A stretch of 64,000 nucleotides of DNA from Desulfomarina profundi. Lineage in GTDB: Bacteria > Desulfobacterota > Desulfobulbia > Desulfobulbales > Desulfocapsaceae. The notes below the pieces were generated by a model, which was not told the origin of the DNA, ran no database searches, and saw only the letters and a program-made list of their open reading frames with translations. Position 1 is the stretch's first letter, and each line of letters begins with the position of its first letter. The position numbers and the translations under genes were made by a program. The stretch lies in assembly GCF_019703855.1 (NCBI RefSeq), contig NZ_AP024086.1:1074501-1138500 (forward strand), read 5' to 3'. Below, in pieces: positions 24,049-33,465 of this stretch.

Positions 24049-24249
24049 TGCTGATACTCCTGTGTGTTTGGGATTTTGTTTTCCCGTTTTGTGAATTGCC
24101 GAAAACCGACTGTGGTCTCCCGGCTTCAGCCGTATTGTCGGCTGAATGTGCTGTTACACCTCTTCCTGGGGAAGACGTGTGACTGAAATATATTTATTTG
24201 TAATTATTTATTTTTAAATAAAGAAAAGGTAGTCTTCTGCATTCAGCTG
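24049..24249 (-). promoter_or_regulatory. Probable long 5' leader of the cold-shock gene
   Basis: 201 bases without a gene. The half near cspA contains a strong hairpin (CAGCCG/CGGCTG, 24127-24144) and further GC-rich inverted stretches. The half near the RRM gene is very AT-rich (24184-24232) and is a likely place for the promoter. Thermosensitive csp leaders have this layout, but no defined cold box was identified. Confidence 0.4.
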
Positions 24250-24513
24250 TTACCTGCGGCGTTTACCTTTTTTCTGTGGCTTGGCCTCATTGCAGACAAG
24301 CTGCCTGTGCCTGTATTCTTTCTTGTTGAGCGTCTCCATCGCCCGATGACCTTCAGACCTTGTGGCCATTTCCACGAAGGCAAAACCCTTCGAGCGACCT
24401 GAGAAATGGTCTATCACCAGACTCGCATTAACCACCTCTCCATAGGTACTGAAAAGTTCAAGAACTTCCGGCTCTGTGATGTCATAAGGTAAATTACCGA
24501 TAAAAAGTTTCAC
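24250..24513 (-). CDS. Single-RRM RNA-binding protein
   Basis: 87 residues from a GTG at 24513, chosen because the RRM fold begins at once with VKLFIGNLPYDIT (RNP2), while the longer upstream frame looks non-coding and includes an AT-rich promoter-like stretch. RNP1 reads RSKGFAFVEM. The tail is basic (KPQKKGKRRR). Bacterial single-RRM proteins are small RNA binders, often cold-induced in cyanobacteria and common in Desulfobacterota. It lies upstream of and in line with cspA. Its own 5' region has a CTGCAG hairpin at 24563-24579. Confidence 0.9.
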   Translation of the reverse strand: MKLFIGNLPYDITEPEVLELFSTYGEVVNASLVIDHFSGRSKGFAFVEMATRSEGHRAMETLNKKEYRHRQLVCNEAKPQKKGKRRR

Positions 24514-24909
24514 TCTGCTTCTCCATGGGTTGTGATCGGCCAGAGTCTTTATCGGCATCAGGACTGCAGGAAAACTGCAGAAGGGGTGACGAGTAATACT
24601 TTGCTTGATCTGATTTACAATGATTAACCAAATTAAAATAATACCTATTAACTGAAAAAGCAAGCTTTTGTTTTTATTCTTTCCCAGGTGAAAAACTTTT
24701 CTCAATATCAGTGGTCTCTTTGGCCACTGTGTCAACATTATGATGCCTTTCATTTTCGAAGCGCAGGATCCAGGTGGTACCTGACGCCACCTGAACTGAT
24801 GAGAAATGCAGGATTCAGGTGGTAAAAAAAATAGCGGTTACATGAAAAAAATATTGAAAAAATAAATTCATTCTGCAGCCCTTGAAAAATCGGGGTGTTC
24901 CGGGAAAAG
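24514..24909. other. Intergenic stretch between RRM gene and nrdJ box, with repeats
   Basis: The half next to the RRM gene is AT-rich and likely holds its promoter. From 24761 to 24825 a repeat cluster reads GCAGGATCCAGGTGGTA, then a relative of the right end of the 225-bp MITE (CTGAACTGATGAGAAATGC), then GCAGGATTCAGGTGGTA, so the MITE end is flanked by two near-identical direct repeats. No gene is visible. Confidence 0.45.
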
Positions 24910-24925
24910 CCACTATATGTTGTAG
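24910..24925 (+). promoter_or_regulatory. Candidate NrdR box upstream of nrdJ
   Basis: CCACTATATGTTGTAG fits the NrdR-box pattern acaCwAtATaTwGtgt in its central ten bases except one. NrdR represses ribonucleotide reductase genes when dATP is high. A second box in phase is usual. Only weak candidates (near 24940 and 24951) are seen. The box is 188 bases before the nrdJ start. Confidence 0.45.
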
Positions 24926-25112
24926 AATGGCCTTGAGCACTGTATAAATGTAGTGTATATACGGTTGGGAATGATTCATGACTATTGAATTTTCCCGCCT
25001 GATGATTTTTAAATTTGACAGTGATTTTTCAAGGTCCGCGGAACGGAGTGGCTGTCATGGTTTCCGGGTTGATATATGGCGTTTATTGCCGATTATAAAG
25101 TAAGAGGTTTTT

Positions 25113-27284
25113 ATGACACCTGATATGAAGAAACAAGTTTTAACAAGTACTGCTGAAACCGTGCTGGCAAGGCGGTATTATTTAAAAGATTCCAGTGGGA
25201 AATGTGTTGAGACATGGGAGACCCTTGCCCGTCGGGTGGCTGACTGTGTGGCCGCGGTTGATAAGGATCCCGAATATCATGAGCAGTTACGTGATAATTT
25301 CTTTGATATGATATATCATATGGATTTTCTGCCTAATTCTCCCTGTCTGATGAATGCCGGAACTGATATCGGTCAGCTTTCTGCCTGTTTTGTTCTACCG
25401 ATTGAGGACTCCATGGATGGAATATTTACGGCAATTCGCAATGGAGCGCTGGTGCATAAAACCGGTGGGGGAACAGGTTATTCTTTTTCCCGGCTGCGGT
25501 CCAAAAATGCTTCTGTCCGATCCACCCAGGGTGTGGCTTCCGGGCCTCTTTCCTTTGCTGCTGTTTTTGATGCAGCAACCGAAACAATCAAGCAGGGAGG
25601 CAAAAGACGCGGGGCCAATATGGGGGTGCTGCGCATTGATCATCCGGATATTATGGATTTTATATCTGCCAAGGAAGATCAGAGTAAATTCAATAATTTC
25701 AATTTCAGTGTCGCTGTAACTGATATTTTCATGCAGGCTCTGGAGGATGATGATGAGTACGACCTCATTGAGCCATCCAATGGAAAAGTGGTCCGACAGC
25801 TCAATGCACGGGTTGTTTTTGATAAAATTATTGATCTTGCCTACCATAATGGTGAACCGGGTGTTCTTTTTATCGATACGGCAAACAGGGACAACAGTAC
25901 ACCACAGCTTGGGGATTTCGAAGCAACCAATCCCTGCGGCGAGCAGTGGCTGCTGCCATATGAGAGCTGTAATCTCGGGTCCGTGAATCTTGCCAGGTTT
26001 GTGAAGGAAGGCAAGATTGATTTTGACAGGTTGAGGAAGATTGTTGAAAATGCAACTGTTTTTCTCGATAATGTTATTGATTGTAATCGTTTTCCCATTC
26101 CTGAAATACAGGAAATGACCCTGCAGACCAGGAAGATTGGTATGGGTATCATGGGCCTCCATGATTTACTGATTCAGCTTGCAATTCCGTATGGCAGTGA
26201 AGAGGGCAGACGGGTTTCAGGAGAGTTGATGCAGTTTATCCGTGATGTGGCAGAAGAACGTTCCATTCGACTCGCCGAAGAGAAAGGGCCTTTTCCCGCC
26301 TATGACGGTTTAGTGAATGCTTATCCACCCAGGCGTAATGCCGCATTGACTTCGATCCAGCCCACGGGTACGGTTTCCATGATCGCTGACTGTGCATCGG
26401 GGTGTGAACCTTATTTCTCCATTGTCATGGTCAAACATGTGATGGATGATGATCGCCTGATCATGGTCAATAAACATTTTGAGGAGGTTGCGAGAAAAGA
26501 AGGTTTTTATTCAGAAGAACTGATGAGTAAGGTTGCCGACTCAGGGACTGTCATGGGCCATGTTGAGATACCTGAAAAATGGCAGGCCGTTTTCTGTACA
26601 GCCCAGGATATCGCCCCTGAAGACCATATCAGGATGCAGAGTGTGTTACAAAAAAACGGTGTTGATTCTTCTATTTCAAAAACCATAAATCTGCCGTCCG
26701 ATGCCACAAGGGATGATGTTGAATTTGCCTATCTGACCGGATACCGGCTTGGCTGTAAGGGGCTGACCGTTTACAGGGACGGTTCGCGTGATTCCCAGGT
26801 TCTTAATACCAAGGCATCTTCGGAAGAAGAAAAGATGGCCATGGTTTCCGAACACGGTCCCACCAAACGGATTCTCCCGGATACGCTGGATGCCAAACGA
26901 TACCGGGTGAAGGATCAGCACCAGAAATCGGTGTATATAATTGTCTGTTTTGACGAAAATGAGAAACCGATGGAGGTTTTTGCAAAATTCCCCTTTGATA
27001 ACCGTGTTGATCTGAAAGATAAATCCACCATGTGGACAACCACCTGTCGGCTGGTCTCCCTGGCTCTGCGTTTTAATGTGCCCATGGATGAAATTATCAA
27101 ACAGCTGGATCGATCCAGTGGACATATGCTTGATCTTCCAGCTCAATTGAGTAAACTGTTCAAATCGTTTATGGCCGGAACGCAAAAAGGGTTTGCTTCT
27201 ACTTGTCCGGAGTGCACCGGGGCTCTTCGTTTTGAGGAGGGGTGCGAGACATGCCATGACTGTGGTTACAGTAAATGCTCATAG
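25113..27284 (+). CDS. nrdJ: Class II (adenosylcobalamin-dependent) ribonucleotide reductase
   Basis: 723 residues. The catalytic barrel has Cys92 (SACF), the substrate-pocket signature KTGGGTGYSFSRLR (116-129), NPCGE with Asn273, Cys275 and Glu277, and SCNLGS with Cys286, as in vitamin B12-dependent reductases. The C-terminal 150 residues hold a TSCPB-type domain and end in a zinc-ribbon-like, Cys-rich tail (CPECTGALRF, CETCHDCGYSKC) that may relay electrons or bind zinc. It makes deoxyribonucleotides without oxygen, suited to an anaerobe. The ATG at 25113 follows TAAGAGG. It is monocistronic, with repeats on both sides. Confidence 0.93.
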   Translation: MTPDMKKQVLTSTAETVLARRYYLKDSSGKCVETWETLARRVADCVAAVDKDPEYHEQLRDNFFDMIYHMDFLPNSPCLMNAGTDIGQLSACFVLPIEDSMDGIFTAIRNGALVHKTGGGTGYSFSRLRSKNASVRSTQGVASGPLSFAAVFDAATETIKQGGKRRGANMGVLRIDHPDIMDFISAKEDQSKFNNFNFSVAVTDIFMQALEDDDEYDLIEPSNGKVVRQLNARVVFDKIIDLAYHNGEPGVLFIDTANRDNSTPQLGDFEATNPCGEQWLLPYESCNLGSVNLARFVKEGKIDFDRLRKIVENATVFLDNVIDCNRFPIPEIQEMTLQTRKIGMGIMGLHDLLIQLAIPYGSEEGRRVSGELMQFIRDVAEERSIRLAEEKGPFPAYDGLVNAYPPRRNAALTSIQPTGTVSMIADCASGCEPYFSIVMVKHVMDDDRLIMVNKHFEEVARKEGFYSEELMSKVADSGTVMGHVEIPEKWQAVFCTAQDIAPEDHIRMQSVLQKNGVDSSISKTINLPSDATRDDVEFAYLTGYRLGCKGLTVYRDGSRDSQVLNTKASSEEEKMAMVSEHGPTKRILPDTLDAKRYRVKDQHQKSVYIIVCFDENEKPMEVFAKFPFDNRVDLKDKSTMWTTTCRLVSLALRFNVPMDEIIKQLDRSSGHMLDLPAQLSKLFKSFMAGTQKGFASTCPECTGALRFEEGCETCHDCGYSKCS

Positions 27285-27287
27285 TTC

Positions 27288-27627
27288 GTAAGTGATCAGG
27301 GGCACCGCACATTCGCACATTCGCACGGTCGCGACTGGCCGCATAGCTCGCATTTCTCATGAACATTGTGTCAATTTTGAGATTAGCTGTAGAATACAAA
27401 TAATTAGCCAACTATCAGTAGTCGAACAAAATTGACACAATGTTCACCCAAGGTCAGCCCAGGCGACGCCATCTTCTACAATATTTCAACAGTAAAGATA
27501 GGCCACTATTATTTACTGTTGAAAATTTTGTAGCTGACGCCGCCTGAACTGATGAAAAATGCGGGATAGGGGGCTATAGCGGGGCCAGTCACGCCTGCAC
27601 GAATCTACGGCACCCCTGATCACTTAC
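27288..27627. repeat. Outer palindrome interrupted by the 225-bp element
   Basis: A perfect 15-bp inverted repeat (GTAAGTGATCAGGGG at 27288-27302, complement at 27613-27627) continues inward as an imperfect match of about 50 bases per arm, including GACTGGCC on both sides. The 225-bp element sits between the arms. Without it the DNA would fold as one long hairpin after nrdJ. The bases from 27628 to 27719 hold nothing recognisable. Confidence 0.65.
27344..27568 (+). mobile_element. MITE-like element, copy A (225 bp)
   Basis: 225 bases from TA to TA, matching the copy at 54594-54818 in length and orientation; the 217-bp core (27349-27565) differs at four positions with no gaps. Ends are imperfect terminal inverted repeats built on CCCGCATTT.TCAT. 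Internal inverted repeats pair GAACATTGTGTCAATTTT with its complement, and TTCAACAGTAAA with TTTACTGTTGAA, so a transcript would fold into several stems. No coding capacity. TA at both borders suggests IS630/mariner-type mobilisation by a transposase encoded elsewhere. Confidence 0.7.
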
Positions 27628-27719
27628 AGGGTTAATGTAGATGAAAACACAGAGTTACTCCTGTGACCAGTTATCATAGTTCTATGTTTATAAGTAAATG
27701 CTTATGGGTTCAGATTAAA

Positions 27720-27781
27720 ACCTGAATCCTGCAATTCTATGGTTCGTATTTTCGGTGAGATTGCCAATTGCAGGGTTGAGG
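27720..27781. repeat. 62-bp palindromic repeat with CCTGAATCCTGCAATT ends
   Basis: CCTGAATCCTGCAATT at the left and an inverted relative (AATTGCAGGGTTGAGG) at the right enclose 30 bases that share ATTTTCGG and GCCAATT with the larger element at 23121-23364. It reads as an internally deleted member of the same family. It ends 24 bases before the SEC-C gene. Confidence 0.5.
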
Positions 27782-27805
27782 TAAAAAAGATTGACGGAAT
27801 AAAAA

Positions 27806-28321
27806 ATGGCAAAAATCGGCAGAAATGAAAAGTGTCCTTGTCGCAGCGGAAAAAAATTTAAGCACTGCTGCGCGCGAAAGGAGAGTATTACACAACCTTC
27901 CGCATCTCCTGAGGAGCAGTTAAAAGTCACCCTGATGGATGGAGTAAAGGAGATTCAGGAACAGGCTGTCCTCAAGAAGAAGACGGACAGGGAGCTGGGT
28001 GTTTTCTTCTTTTATTCGACAGAACAGGGTGATGCCTGGCTCCTTGAAATGACCGATTGTGACTGTGTTCAGGTGGCAGCTGCTGGAAAAGTCCTGGAAC
28101 CTCCCATTGATGAAAATTCGGAAACAATCGAAATTAACTGGAGCCATATGTTTTCTTTTCGTGACAGGCAGCTTGAACTGACGGCATACAGTGACAAAAG
28201 TGTGCAGATCCTGGCGGATGCTCCCAGCCATGGCATACGGGCCGCAATTCGCAGGATACGAAAAAAATTCTCCCGGGATCAGCTCAGCAAAGTCCATCTG
28301 CCGGCTCCAGAATCCACCTGA
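27806..28321 (+). CDS. SEC-C zinc-motif protein
   Basis: 171 residues. The N-terminus carries the SEC-C metal motif CPCRSGKKFKHCC (residues 10-22), known from the SecA tail where it binds zinc and contacts SecB and ribosomes. The remaining 145 residues have no family I recognise. They contain an acidic, Cys-bearing segment (EMTDCDCVQV) and end in a basic helix (AIRRIRKKFSRDQL). It probably binds zinc and a protein partner in the cytoplasm. A VanZ-family gene follows 31 bases later on the same strand. Confidence 0.8.
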   Translation: MAKIGRNEKCPCRSGKKFKHCCARKESITQPSASPEEQLKVTLMDGVKEIQEQAVLKKKTDRELGVFFFYSTEQGDAWLLEMTDCDCVQVAAAGKVLEPPIDENSETIEINWSHMFSFRDRQLELTAYSDKSVQILADAPSHGIRAAIRRIRKKFSRDQLSKVHLPAPEST

Positions 28322-28352
28322 AATCCTGCAATTTACGGGATTCGGAAGAAAG

Positions 28353-28736
28353 ATGAAGTTATCCGGAGTAGACTCAGTTCGTATGGTTCCCATGTTGATC
28401 GTCATGGGAACCATTTTTTTTCTCTCCAATCAACCGGGAGATGCCCTGTATATGCCACCTCTCCCCTGGTTTGACAAAGCTGCCCATCTGGTAATATATG
28501 CGCTGTTGGCAATTTCTGTCCTTTATGGTTTTTTCCCTTTGCTGAAAGAGAAAAACATCGCGGCAGTAACTCTTTCAGTTGTAGTTTTCTGTGTTCTCTA
28601 CGGAATCAGCGATGAGTTTCACCAATACTTTATTCCGGGACGTTTCGTCAGTGTCGGTGATATTGCAGCGGATGGGGCGGGTGCGTTGCTGGCCTGCGGC
28701 GCCTGGATTTTATGGCGAGCCCTTTTTCAACGATAG
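28353..28736 (+). CDS. VanZ-family membrane protein
   Basis: About 127 residues from the ATG at 28353 (preceded by GGAAG). Four membrane helices with the VanZ signature: FLSNQPGD after helix 1, DKAAHLVIYALLA, GISDEFHQYFIPGR and 'VGDIAADGAGAL'. VanZ proteins are small integral membrane proteins; in enterococci one gives low teicoplanin resistance, but the general role is unknown. The upstream extension of the frame overlaps the SEC-C gene and is not used. Confidence 0.85.
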   Translation: MKLSGVDSVRMVPMLIVMGTIFFLSNQPGDALYMPPLPWFDKAAHLVIYALLAISVLYGFFPLLKEKNIAAVTLSVVVFCVLYGISDEFHQYFIPGRFVSVGDIAADGAGALLACGAWILWRALFQR

Positions 28737-28743
28737 GTACGGA

Positions 28744-28782
28744 AACTGACACCTGAAGCCGTAACGGCTCCAGGTGTCAGTT
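28744..28782. terminator. Strong hairpin shared by convergent vanZ-like and hemB genes
   Basis: AACTGACACCTG (28744-28755) pairs exactly with CAGGTGTCAGTT (28771-28782). Inside, AGCCG pairs with CGGCT around TAA, giving about 17 paired positions. It lies in the 55-base gap between convergent genes and is well placed to end both messages. T-tracts are short, so efficiency may rely on the long stem. Confidence 0.65.
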
Positions 28783-28791
28783 AAAATGAGG

Positions 28792-29766
28792 TTACTGTTT
28801 CAGTATTTTTGCCATATCTTTGGCGAAATAAGTGATAATAATGTCCGTTCCGGCTCTTCTGATTGACAGCAGTGTTTCTGCCATGACCCGGTCGCCATCA
28901 ATCCATCCTTTTTCAGCAGCAGCTTTGATCATGGCGTATTCCCCACTGACATGATAGGCAGCGATAGGCAGGTCAAATTCCTCTTTCAGTTTTGCAATAA
29001 TATCCAGGTAGGCCACAGCCGGTTTAACCATAAGAATATCTGCCCCTTCATCCACATCAAGGGTTGCTTCCCGCAGGGCTTCCCTGCTGTTTGCCGGATC
29101 CATCTGGTAACTGCGACGGTCACCGAACTGGGGGGTGCAGTCGGCGGCTTCCCGGAATGGTCCGTAAAAGGCTGACGCATATTTAACCGCGTAGGACATG
29201 ATGGGAACAGATTCAAAATTATTTTCATCCAGTGCGCCCCTGATTTCAGCAATACGTCCATCCATCATATCCGAGGGTGCAACCATGTCAGCCCCGGCCC
29301 GGACATGGGAGAGGGCCGTTTTGGCAAGTATTTCCAGGGTGGCGTCATTATCAACATCCTTGTTGATGATACAGCCGCAGTGACCATGGTCCGTGTATTC
29401 GCAGAGACAGACATCGGTTATGACAAGCATCTCGGGGACCTTTTTCTTCAGTTCCCTGATAGCGGTCTGGATAATGCCGTCTTTCTGGTGTGCGCCGCTC
29501 CCCATGGCATCCTTTTTTTCGGGCAGGCCGAAGAGGATAACGCTGTTAATCCCCAGGGCCAGACATTCTTCGGCCTCCTTTTTCAACTTGTCCACTGTAA
29601 CCCTGTATACTCCAGGCATGGAAATAATCTCTTCTTTTCTGTTTTTTCCGGGCATGATAAAGAGAGGATAAACAAGTTGTGCTGCGGATAATCTTGTCTC
29701 CCTGATAAGGGCACGAAAACTGCTGTTTTTACGGAGTCGTCTTGGTCTGTATTCTGGAAAAAGCAT
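28792..29766 (-). CDS. hemB: Porphobilinogen synthase (delta-aminolevulinate dehydratase)
   Basis: 324 residues, complete TIM barrel. Active-site lysines lie in [19 protein letters not shown] and ILMVKPA. The motif [13 protein letters not shown] supplies the three cysteines of the zinc site, so this is a Zn-type enzyme. It joins two 5-aminolevulinate molecules into porphobilinogen for heme, siroheme and B12, which the cytochromes and NrdJ of this window need. It is followed upstream by the ntrX gene, whose end is 52 bases away in the same direction. Confidence 0.95.
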   Translation of the reverse strand: MLFPEYRPRRLRKNSSFRALIRETRLSAAQLVYPLFIMPGKNRKEEIISMPGVYRVTVDKLKKEAEECLALGINSVILFGLPEKKDAMGSGAHQKDGIIQTAIRELKKKVPEMLVITDVCLCEYTDHGHCGCIINKDVDNDATLEILAKTALSHVRAGADMVAPSDMMDGRIAEIRGALDENNFESVPIMSYAVKYASAFYGPFREAADCTPQFGDRRSYQMDPANSREALREATLDVDEGADILMVKPAVAYLDIIAKLKEEFDLPIAAYHVSGEYAMIKAAAEKGWIDGDRVMAETLLSIRRAGTDIIITYFAKDMAKILKQ

Positions 29767-29818
29767 ATTGATTCCTTGTGGATTGAGTTGGTTTATCTGA
29801 ACAGGTGAGAAAAAGGGT

Positions 29819-31192
29819 TTAAATTATTTCATAAGATTTTAATTTTTTGTGCAGGTGGCTTCGTTCCAGGCCCACCTGGTCTGCAGTTTTGGAGATATTA
29901 TGCCCATTGAGGTCAAGTTTCAACCGGAGATATTCCTTTTCAAACATTTTTTTGGCTGTTTTAAAGTCCATATTAAGATAATTACTCAAGGTACTGTTGT
30001 TTCCATCGTTTCCATCTATCGGACCGGTCTGGTTACTGCTGAGAAAGAGACGAACCTGATTGTCTGTAATTTTTGGTTCCGGGCACATGATTGCCAGTCG
30101 TTCGATAAAATTACGCAGTTCCCTGACATTGCCCGGCCAGCTGTGTTCCATGAGTGCTTTGAGAGCCTTGTCAGTAAAATCCTTGCGTTTCAGTCCTTTT
30201 TTTACCAGGTTCAGCATGAGTGATTCAACAAGCATGGGTATGTCTTCCAGTCTTTCCTTGAGCCGGGGAACATGGATGGGAACGACGTTCAGGCGCCAGA
30301 ACAGGTCTGCCCTGAAATTACCAGCCTCAATTTCCTCCTCCAGGTTTTTATTGGTTGCCGCCAGAACCCGGACGTTGACCTGGATGGTTTTGTTGCCGCC
30401 AACCCTCTCAAATTTCTGTTCCTGGAGGATACGTAGTATCTTCGCCTGGGTATTGAGGCTCATATCTCCAATTTCATCCAGAAAGAGGATCCCGCCGTCA
30501 GCCTGGTCGAATTTGCCACGTTTACTGGTATGGGCACCGGTAAAAGACCCTTTCTCATGACCGAAAAGTTCAGACTCAATAAGCTCTTCAGGGATGGCCG
30601 CGCAGTTGACTTCAATCATCGGCAGATCCCGGGAGAGTGATTTGCGATGAATGGATTGGGCAACCAGTTCCTTGCCGGTACCGTGATCTCCACGAATAAG
30701 GACCCAGGCATCGGTAGGGGCAACCATTTCTATCTGTTTTTTAAGGGCGGTGATGACTTCAGACTTGCCTGTGAGAACGGGTTTTTTGCCACTGCCCTGC
30801 TTGAGAAGCAGGTTTTCCTGTTCAAGTTTTGCAAAACGCAGGCCGTTGCTGATGGCAAGGATTACCTTGTCATAAGATAGCGGTTTTTCGATAAAATCAA
30901 AAGCACCTTTGCGGGTTGCCTGAACGGCGGTTTCAATTGTGCCATGACCTGAGATCATGATGACCGGCATGTTAAATTTTTCCCTGATCTTTTCCAGGGC
31001 CGTCATGCCGTCCATATTGTCTCCCAACCAGATATCGAGGAGCACAAGATCGATATTTCTGGTTTCAAGCAGTTCCATACCCTCTTCGGCGGAAGAAGCG
31101 CAGATGGAGGAAAAACCTTCGTCTTCAAGTATACCGGACAGTGATTCCTGTATGCTTATTTCGTCATCAATGAGCAGAATACGTTTGTTCAT
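29819..31192 (-). CDS. ntrX: NtrX-like sigma-54-dependent response regulator
   Basis: 457 residues. Receiver (1-120) with DDE near the N-terminus and phospho-Asp in [17 protein letters not shown]+ sigma-54 activator domain (about 137-370) with Walker A GDHGTGKE, the sigma-54 contact loop in the form GSFTGA, and Walker [13 protein letters not shown]. Fis-type helix-turn-helix at the end (about 418-455). It activates sigma-54 promoters on phosphorylation by NtrY, usually for nitrogen or envelope functions. The start overlaps the ntrY stop by four bases. Confidence 0.92.
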   Translation of the reverse strand: MNKRILLIDDEISIQESLSGILEDEGFSSICASSAEEGMELLETRNIDLVLLDIWLGDNMDGMTALEKIREKFNMPVIMISGHGTIETAVQATRKGAFDFIEKPLSYDKVILAISNGLRFAKLEQENLLLKQGSGKKPVLTGKSEVITALKKQIEMVAPTDAWVLIRGDHGTGKELVAQSIHRKSLSRDLPMIEVNCAAIPEELIESELFGHEKGSFTGAHTSKRGKFDQADGGILFLDEIGDMSLNTQAKILRILQEQKFERVGGNKTIQVNVRVLAATNKNLEEEIEAGNFRADLFWRLNVVPIHVPRLKERLEDIPMLVESLMLNLVKKGLKRKDFTDKALKALMEHSWPGNVRELRNFIERLAIMCPEPKITDNQVRLFLSSNQTGPIDGNDGNNSTLSNYLNMDFKTAKKMFEKEYLRLKLDLNGHNISKTADQVGLERSHLHKKLKSYEII

Positions 31193-33465
31193 GAAATATT
31201 CCTGTTTTCCCGATTGGCTAGGGGGAGCTCTATGACGAACACAGAGCCTGTTGGTTCATTATCCTGGACCCGGATATAGCCATTATGGTCCGAAATGATT
31301 GTTGAAACAATGGCAAGGCCGAGTCCCGTACCCGTCTTCTTGGTGGAAAAATATGGTTCAAAAAGTTTCAGTTTATTCTCCTTGGAGATACCTGGCCCAT
31401 CATCCGCCACCCTGATAAAAACATTTTCCATTTCGTCATCGGGAGAGAGTTCGGTAGTGATTGTGCCGCCATCGCTTAAAACGGCAACACTGTTGTCAAT
31501 AAGGTTGATAAGACACCTTTTTAATTGCTCCCGGTCAAAACTGAAAACAGGTATCGGTTTGGTTTCAATGCAATTGAAAGTTATATGCTTGTGTGCTTCC
31601 TTGTAGAGAATAAGTGTATTTTCCACAAGTTGTGTCAGGTTATTTGGAGATTTCTGTACCTTGGGCATACGGGCAAACTGGGAGAACTCGCTCACCAGTC
31701 GTTTCAGTTCATCCACCTGGGTGATAATGGTGTTTGTGCATTTATCAAAAACACTGTTTTGTTCCGCCAGTATTTCCGGGTAGCGTCGTCGCAGTCTCTG
31801 GGCCGAGAGTTGAATCGGGGTGAGAGGGTTTTTAATCTCATGGGCAATGCGCCGGGCCACTTCGCGCCATGCGGCAACCCGCTGCATTTTTTCAAGTTTG
31901 GTCAGGTTGTCAAAGACCAGGACAAAACCGAGGGGTTCGCCCTCTTCATCTTCAAGCCGGGTGAAGTTCACAAGAAGGGAATAGTTCTTGCCAAGTACAT
32001 TAAGCCTGATATGCTGCTCAACCGTAATCTTACCCGTATCGTGAAGCTCATCGATGAATCCCTGGACAATAGCTGCCTGGTAAGGGGGGAGAACATCATT
32101 GAAGTTGAGGCCTATAAAGAGGGTTTTATCTATGTTCAGGAGGGTTTCGGCAAACCTGTTTATGGTGATGATCTGGCCGGTTTCATCCAGAGAAATAACC
32201 CCGGCAGAGACATTCTGGAGAATAATTTCAGTATACCGTCTTCTCTGTTCACTCTCCTGAGAACTCTTCTGCAGTGCCCGGTGAGCCTCGGCCAGTCTTT
32301 TATTGCTGGAGTTGAGGTTGATTGTCATCTTGTTGAAAGATTCAACGAGCAACCCCATTTCATCGTTTGATTCATGTTCCATTTTGAACTCAAGATCACC
32401 TTCGGCCACACGTCGGGTGGCAAGCACCAGCTGTTCTATCGGTTCTGTAATCCCCCTGGAAATATAGAGACCGAACCAGATGGCGGCAAAAATGATAAGA
32501 AGGGTGACAATCAGCAGAATAATCAACAGCCAGAATTTAAACGGTTCCTTGAAGTGTTTCAGCTGTCTGTATCCTTCCAGCCCTCTGGAAATCGTGGTCA
32601 TTCTGGCAAGCTGGTCATTTTTCACGAGAAGGGAGGTGACAAGAATCCCTTTGCCGAGATTATTACTGCCTATCTGCACTTCGGCAATAGAGCGGACAAG
32701 GTCTCCCTTTTTCATTTCCTGAATCAGGGTTTTCTGCCCTTTCTTCTCACGAATTTCCTGGATAACACTGGCTGGAATGGCAGGCAGAATCATGTTGCGG
32801 AGTAGTGGACCCCGTACCGCGATTTCCAGGTTTTTGTCATTGGTAATAAGGGTAAGGCCGTCCGGTCCATTGATCGGATTGAAACTGAGTATATTTTCGA
32901 GGGTTTTGCTGATCGTCTCGGTAGTATACGAAGAGATATCGAGATTTTTCAGACGGTCGGCGATGCCTTTGTTCATCTGGGTGACCTGATCTTCCTTGTC
33001 CCGCAGCAGGGACTGGGCAAGCTGGAGAGATTCTGTCAGTGAGTCCTCGATACTGGCATTGAACCAGTAATCCATACTTGTTGAAACAAACTGAAGTGCA
33101 ACAAAAAAGAGGAGGATGGTGGGAATCAGGGTCAGGGAAAGAAAGGAGGCGATCAGTTTTGTTTTCAGCTTGTTACCGAGGCGGTTGACCTTTCTTTCAA
33201 AGAGCAGTTCCGCCAGATTTCTCAAGACCAGGAAAAGGACAAAAAGAACAAGGAGTACGTTAACATTTATAAGAGCGAAGATGAGGATGTTGTTATCGAA
33301 AGGAAGAACATCTTTTTTAAAGAGAAGGCTCTGGATCCAGATGAGGAAAGGGATCAGGAGAATACAGAACAGGATAGCACGTCTGATCAGTCTGCGTTTC
33401 TGCTGTCGCTGCTGTTCCGTATATGGTCGTCTTGAACCTTTTTTCTCTGGAATCGTCTGTTCCAT
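31189..33465 (-). CDS. ntrY: NtrY-like membrane sensor histidine kinase
   Basis: 758 residues. Three N-terminal membrane helices (about 27-47, 58-82, 107-132), a periplasmic region, another helix (about 312-337), HAMP, PAS (about 415-520), HisKA with ARRIAHEIKNPLTPIQLSA, and HATPase_c with LIDNSVAVL, DDGPGIS and GTGLGLAIV. This order is that of NtrY. The start lies 743 bases from the start of the divergent NifX-like gene's region via the DUF4390 gene, which is upstream in the same direction with a 155-base gap. Confidence 0.92.
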   Translation of the reverse strand: MEQTIPEKKGSRRPYTEQQRQQKRRLIRRAILFCILLIPFLIWIQSLLFKKDVLPFDNNILIFALINVNVLLVLFVLFLVLRNLAELLFERKVNRLGNKLKTKLIASFLSLTLIPTILLFFVALQFVSTSMDYWFNASIEDSLTESLQLAQSLLRDKEDQVTQMNKGIADRLKNLDISSYTTETISKTLENILSFNPINGPDGLTLITNDKNLEIAVRGPLLRNMILPAIPASVIQEIREKKGQKTLIQEMKKGDLVRSIAEVQIGSNNLGKGILVTSLLVKNDQLARMTTISRGLEGYRQLKHFKEPFKFWLLIILLIVTLLIIFAAIWFGLYISRGITEPIEQLVLATRRVAEGDLEFKMEHESNDEMGLLVESFNKMTINLNSSNKRLAEAHRALQKSSQESEQRRRYTEIILQNVSAGVISLDETGQIITINRFAETLLNIDKTLFIGLNFNDVLPPYQAAIVQGFIDELHDTGKITVEQHIRLNVLGKNYSLLVNFTRLEDEEGEPLGFVLVFDNLTKLEKMQRVAAWREVARRIAHEIKNPLTPIQLSAQRLRRRYPEILAEQNSVFDKCTNTIITQVDELKRLVSEFSQFARMPKVQKSPNNLTQLVENTLILYKEAHKHITFNCIETKPIPVFSFDREQLKRCLINLIDNSVAVLSDGGTITTELSPDDEMENVFIRVADDGPGISKENKLKLFEPYFSTKKTGTGLGLAIVSTIISDHNGYIRVQDNEPTGSVFVIELPLANRENRNIS

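Noticed and set aside
24514-24753. Longer N-terminus for the RRM protein
   Set aside because: The added segment is a hydrophobic, AT-rich translation unlike any RRM protein, while the GTG at 24513 starts the fold exactly.
24885-24925. Possible cobalamin riboswitch before the B12-dependent reductase
   Set aside because: GGGAAAAGCCACT superficially recalls parts of the core, but the B12 box and the required order of conserved elements are missing.
24935-24966. Second NrdR box in phase with the first
   Set aside because: Candidates match fewer than eight of ten core positions and spacing is off.
30060-30560. 166-codon plus-strand frame inside ntrX
   Set aside because: It lies fully antisense to the well-conserved sigma-54 activator domain and reads as a shadow.
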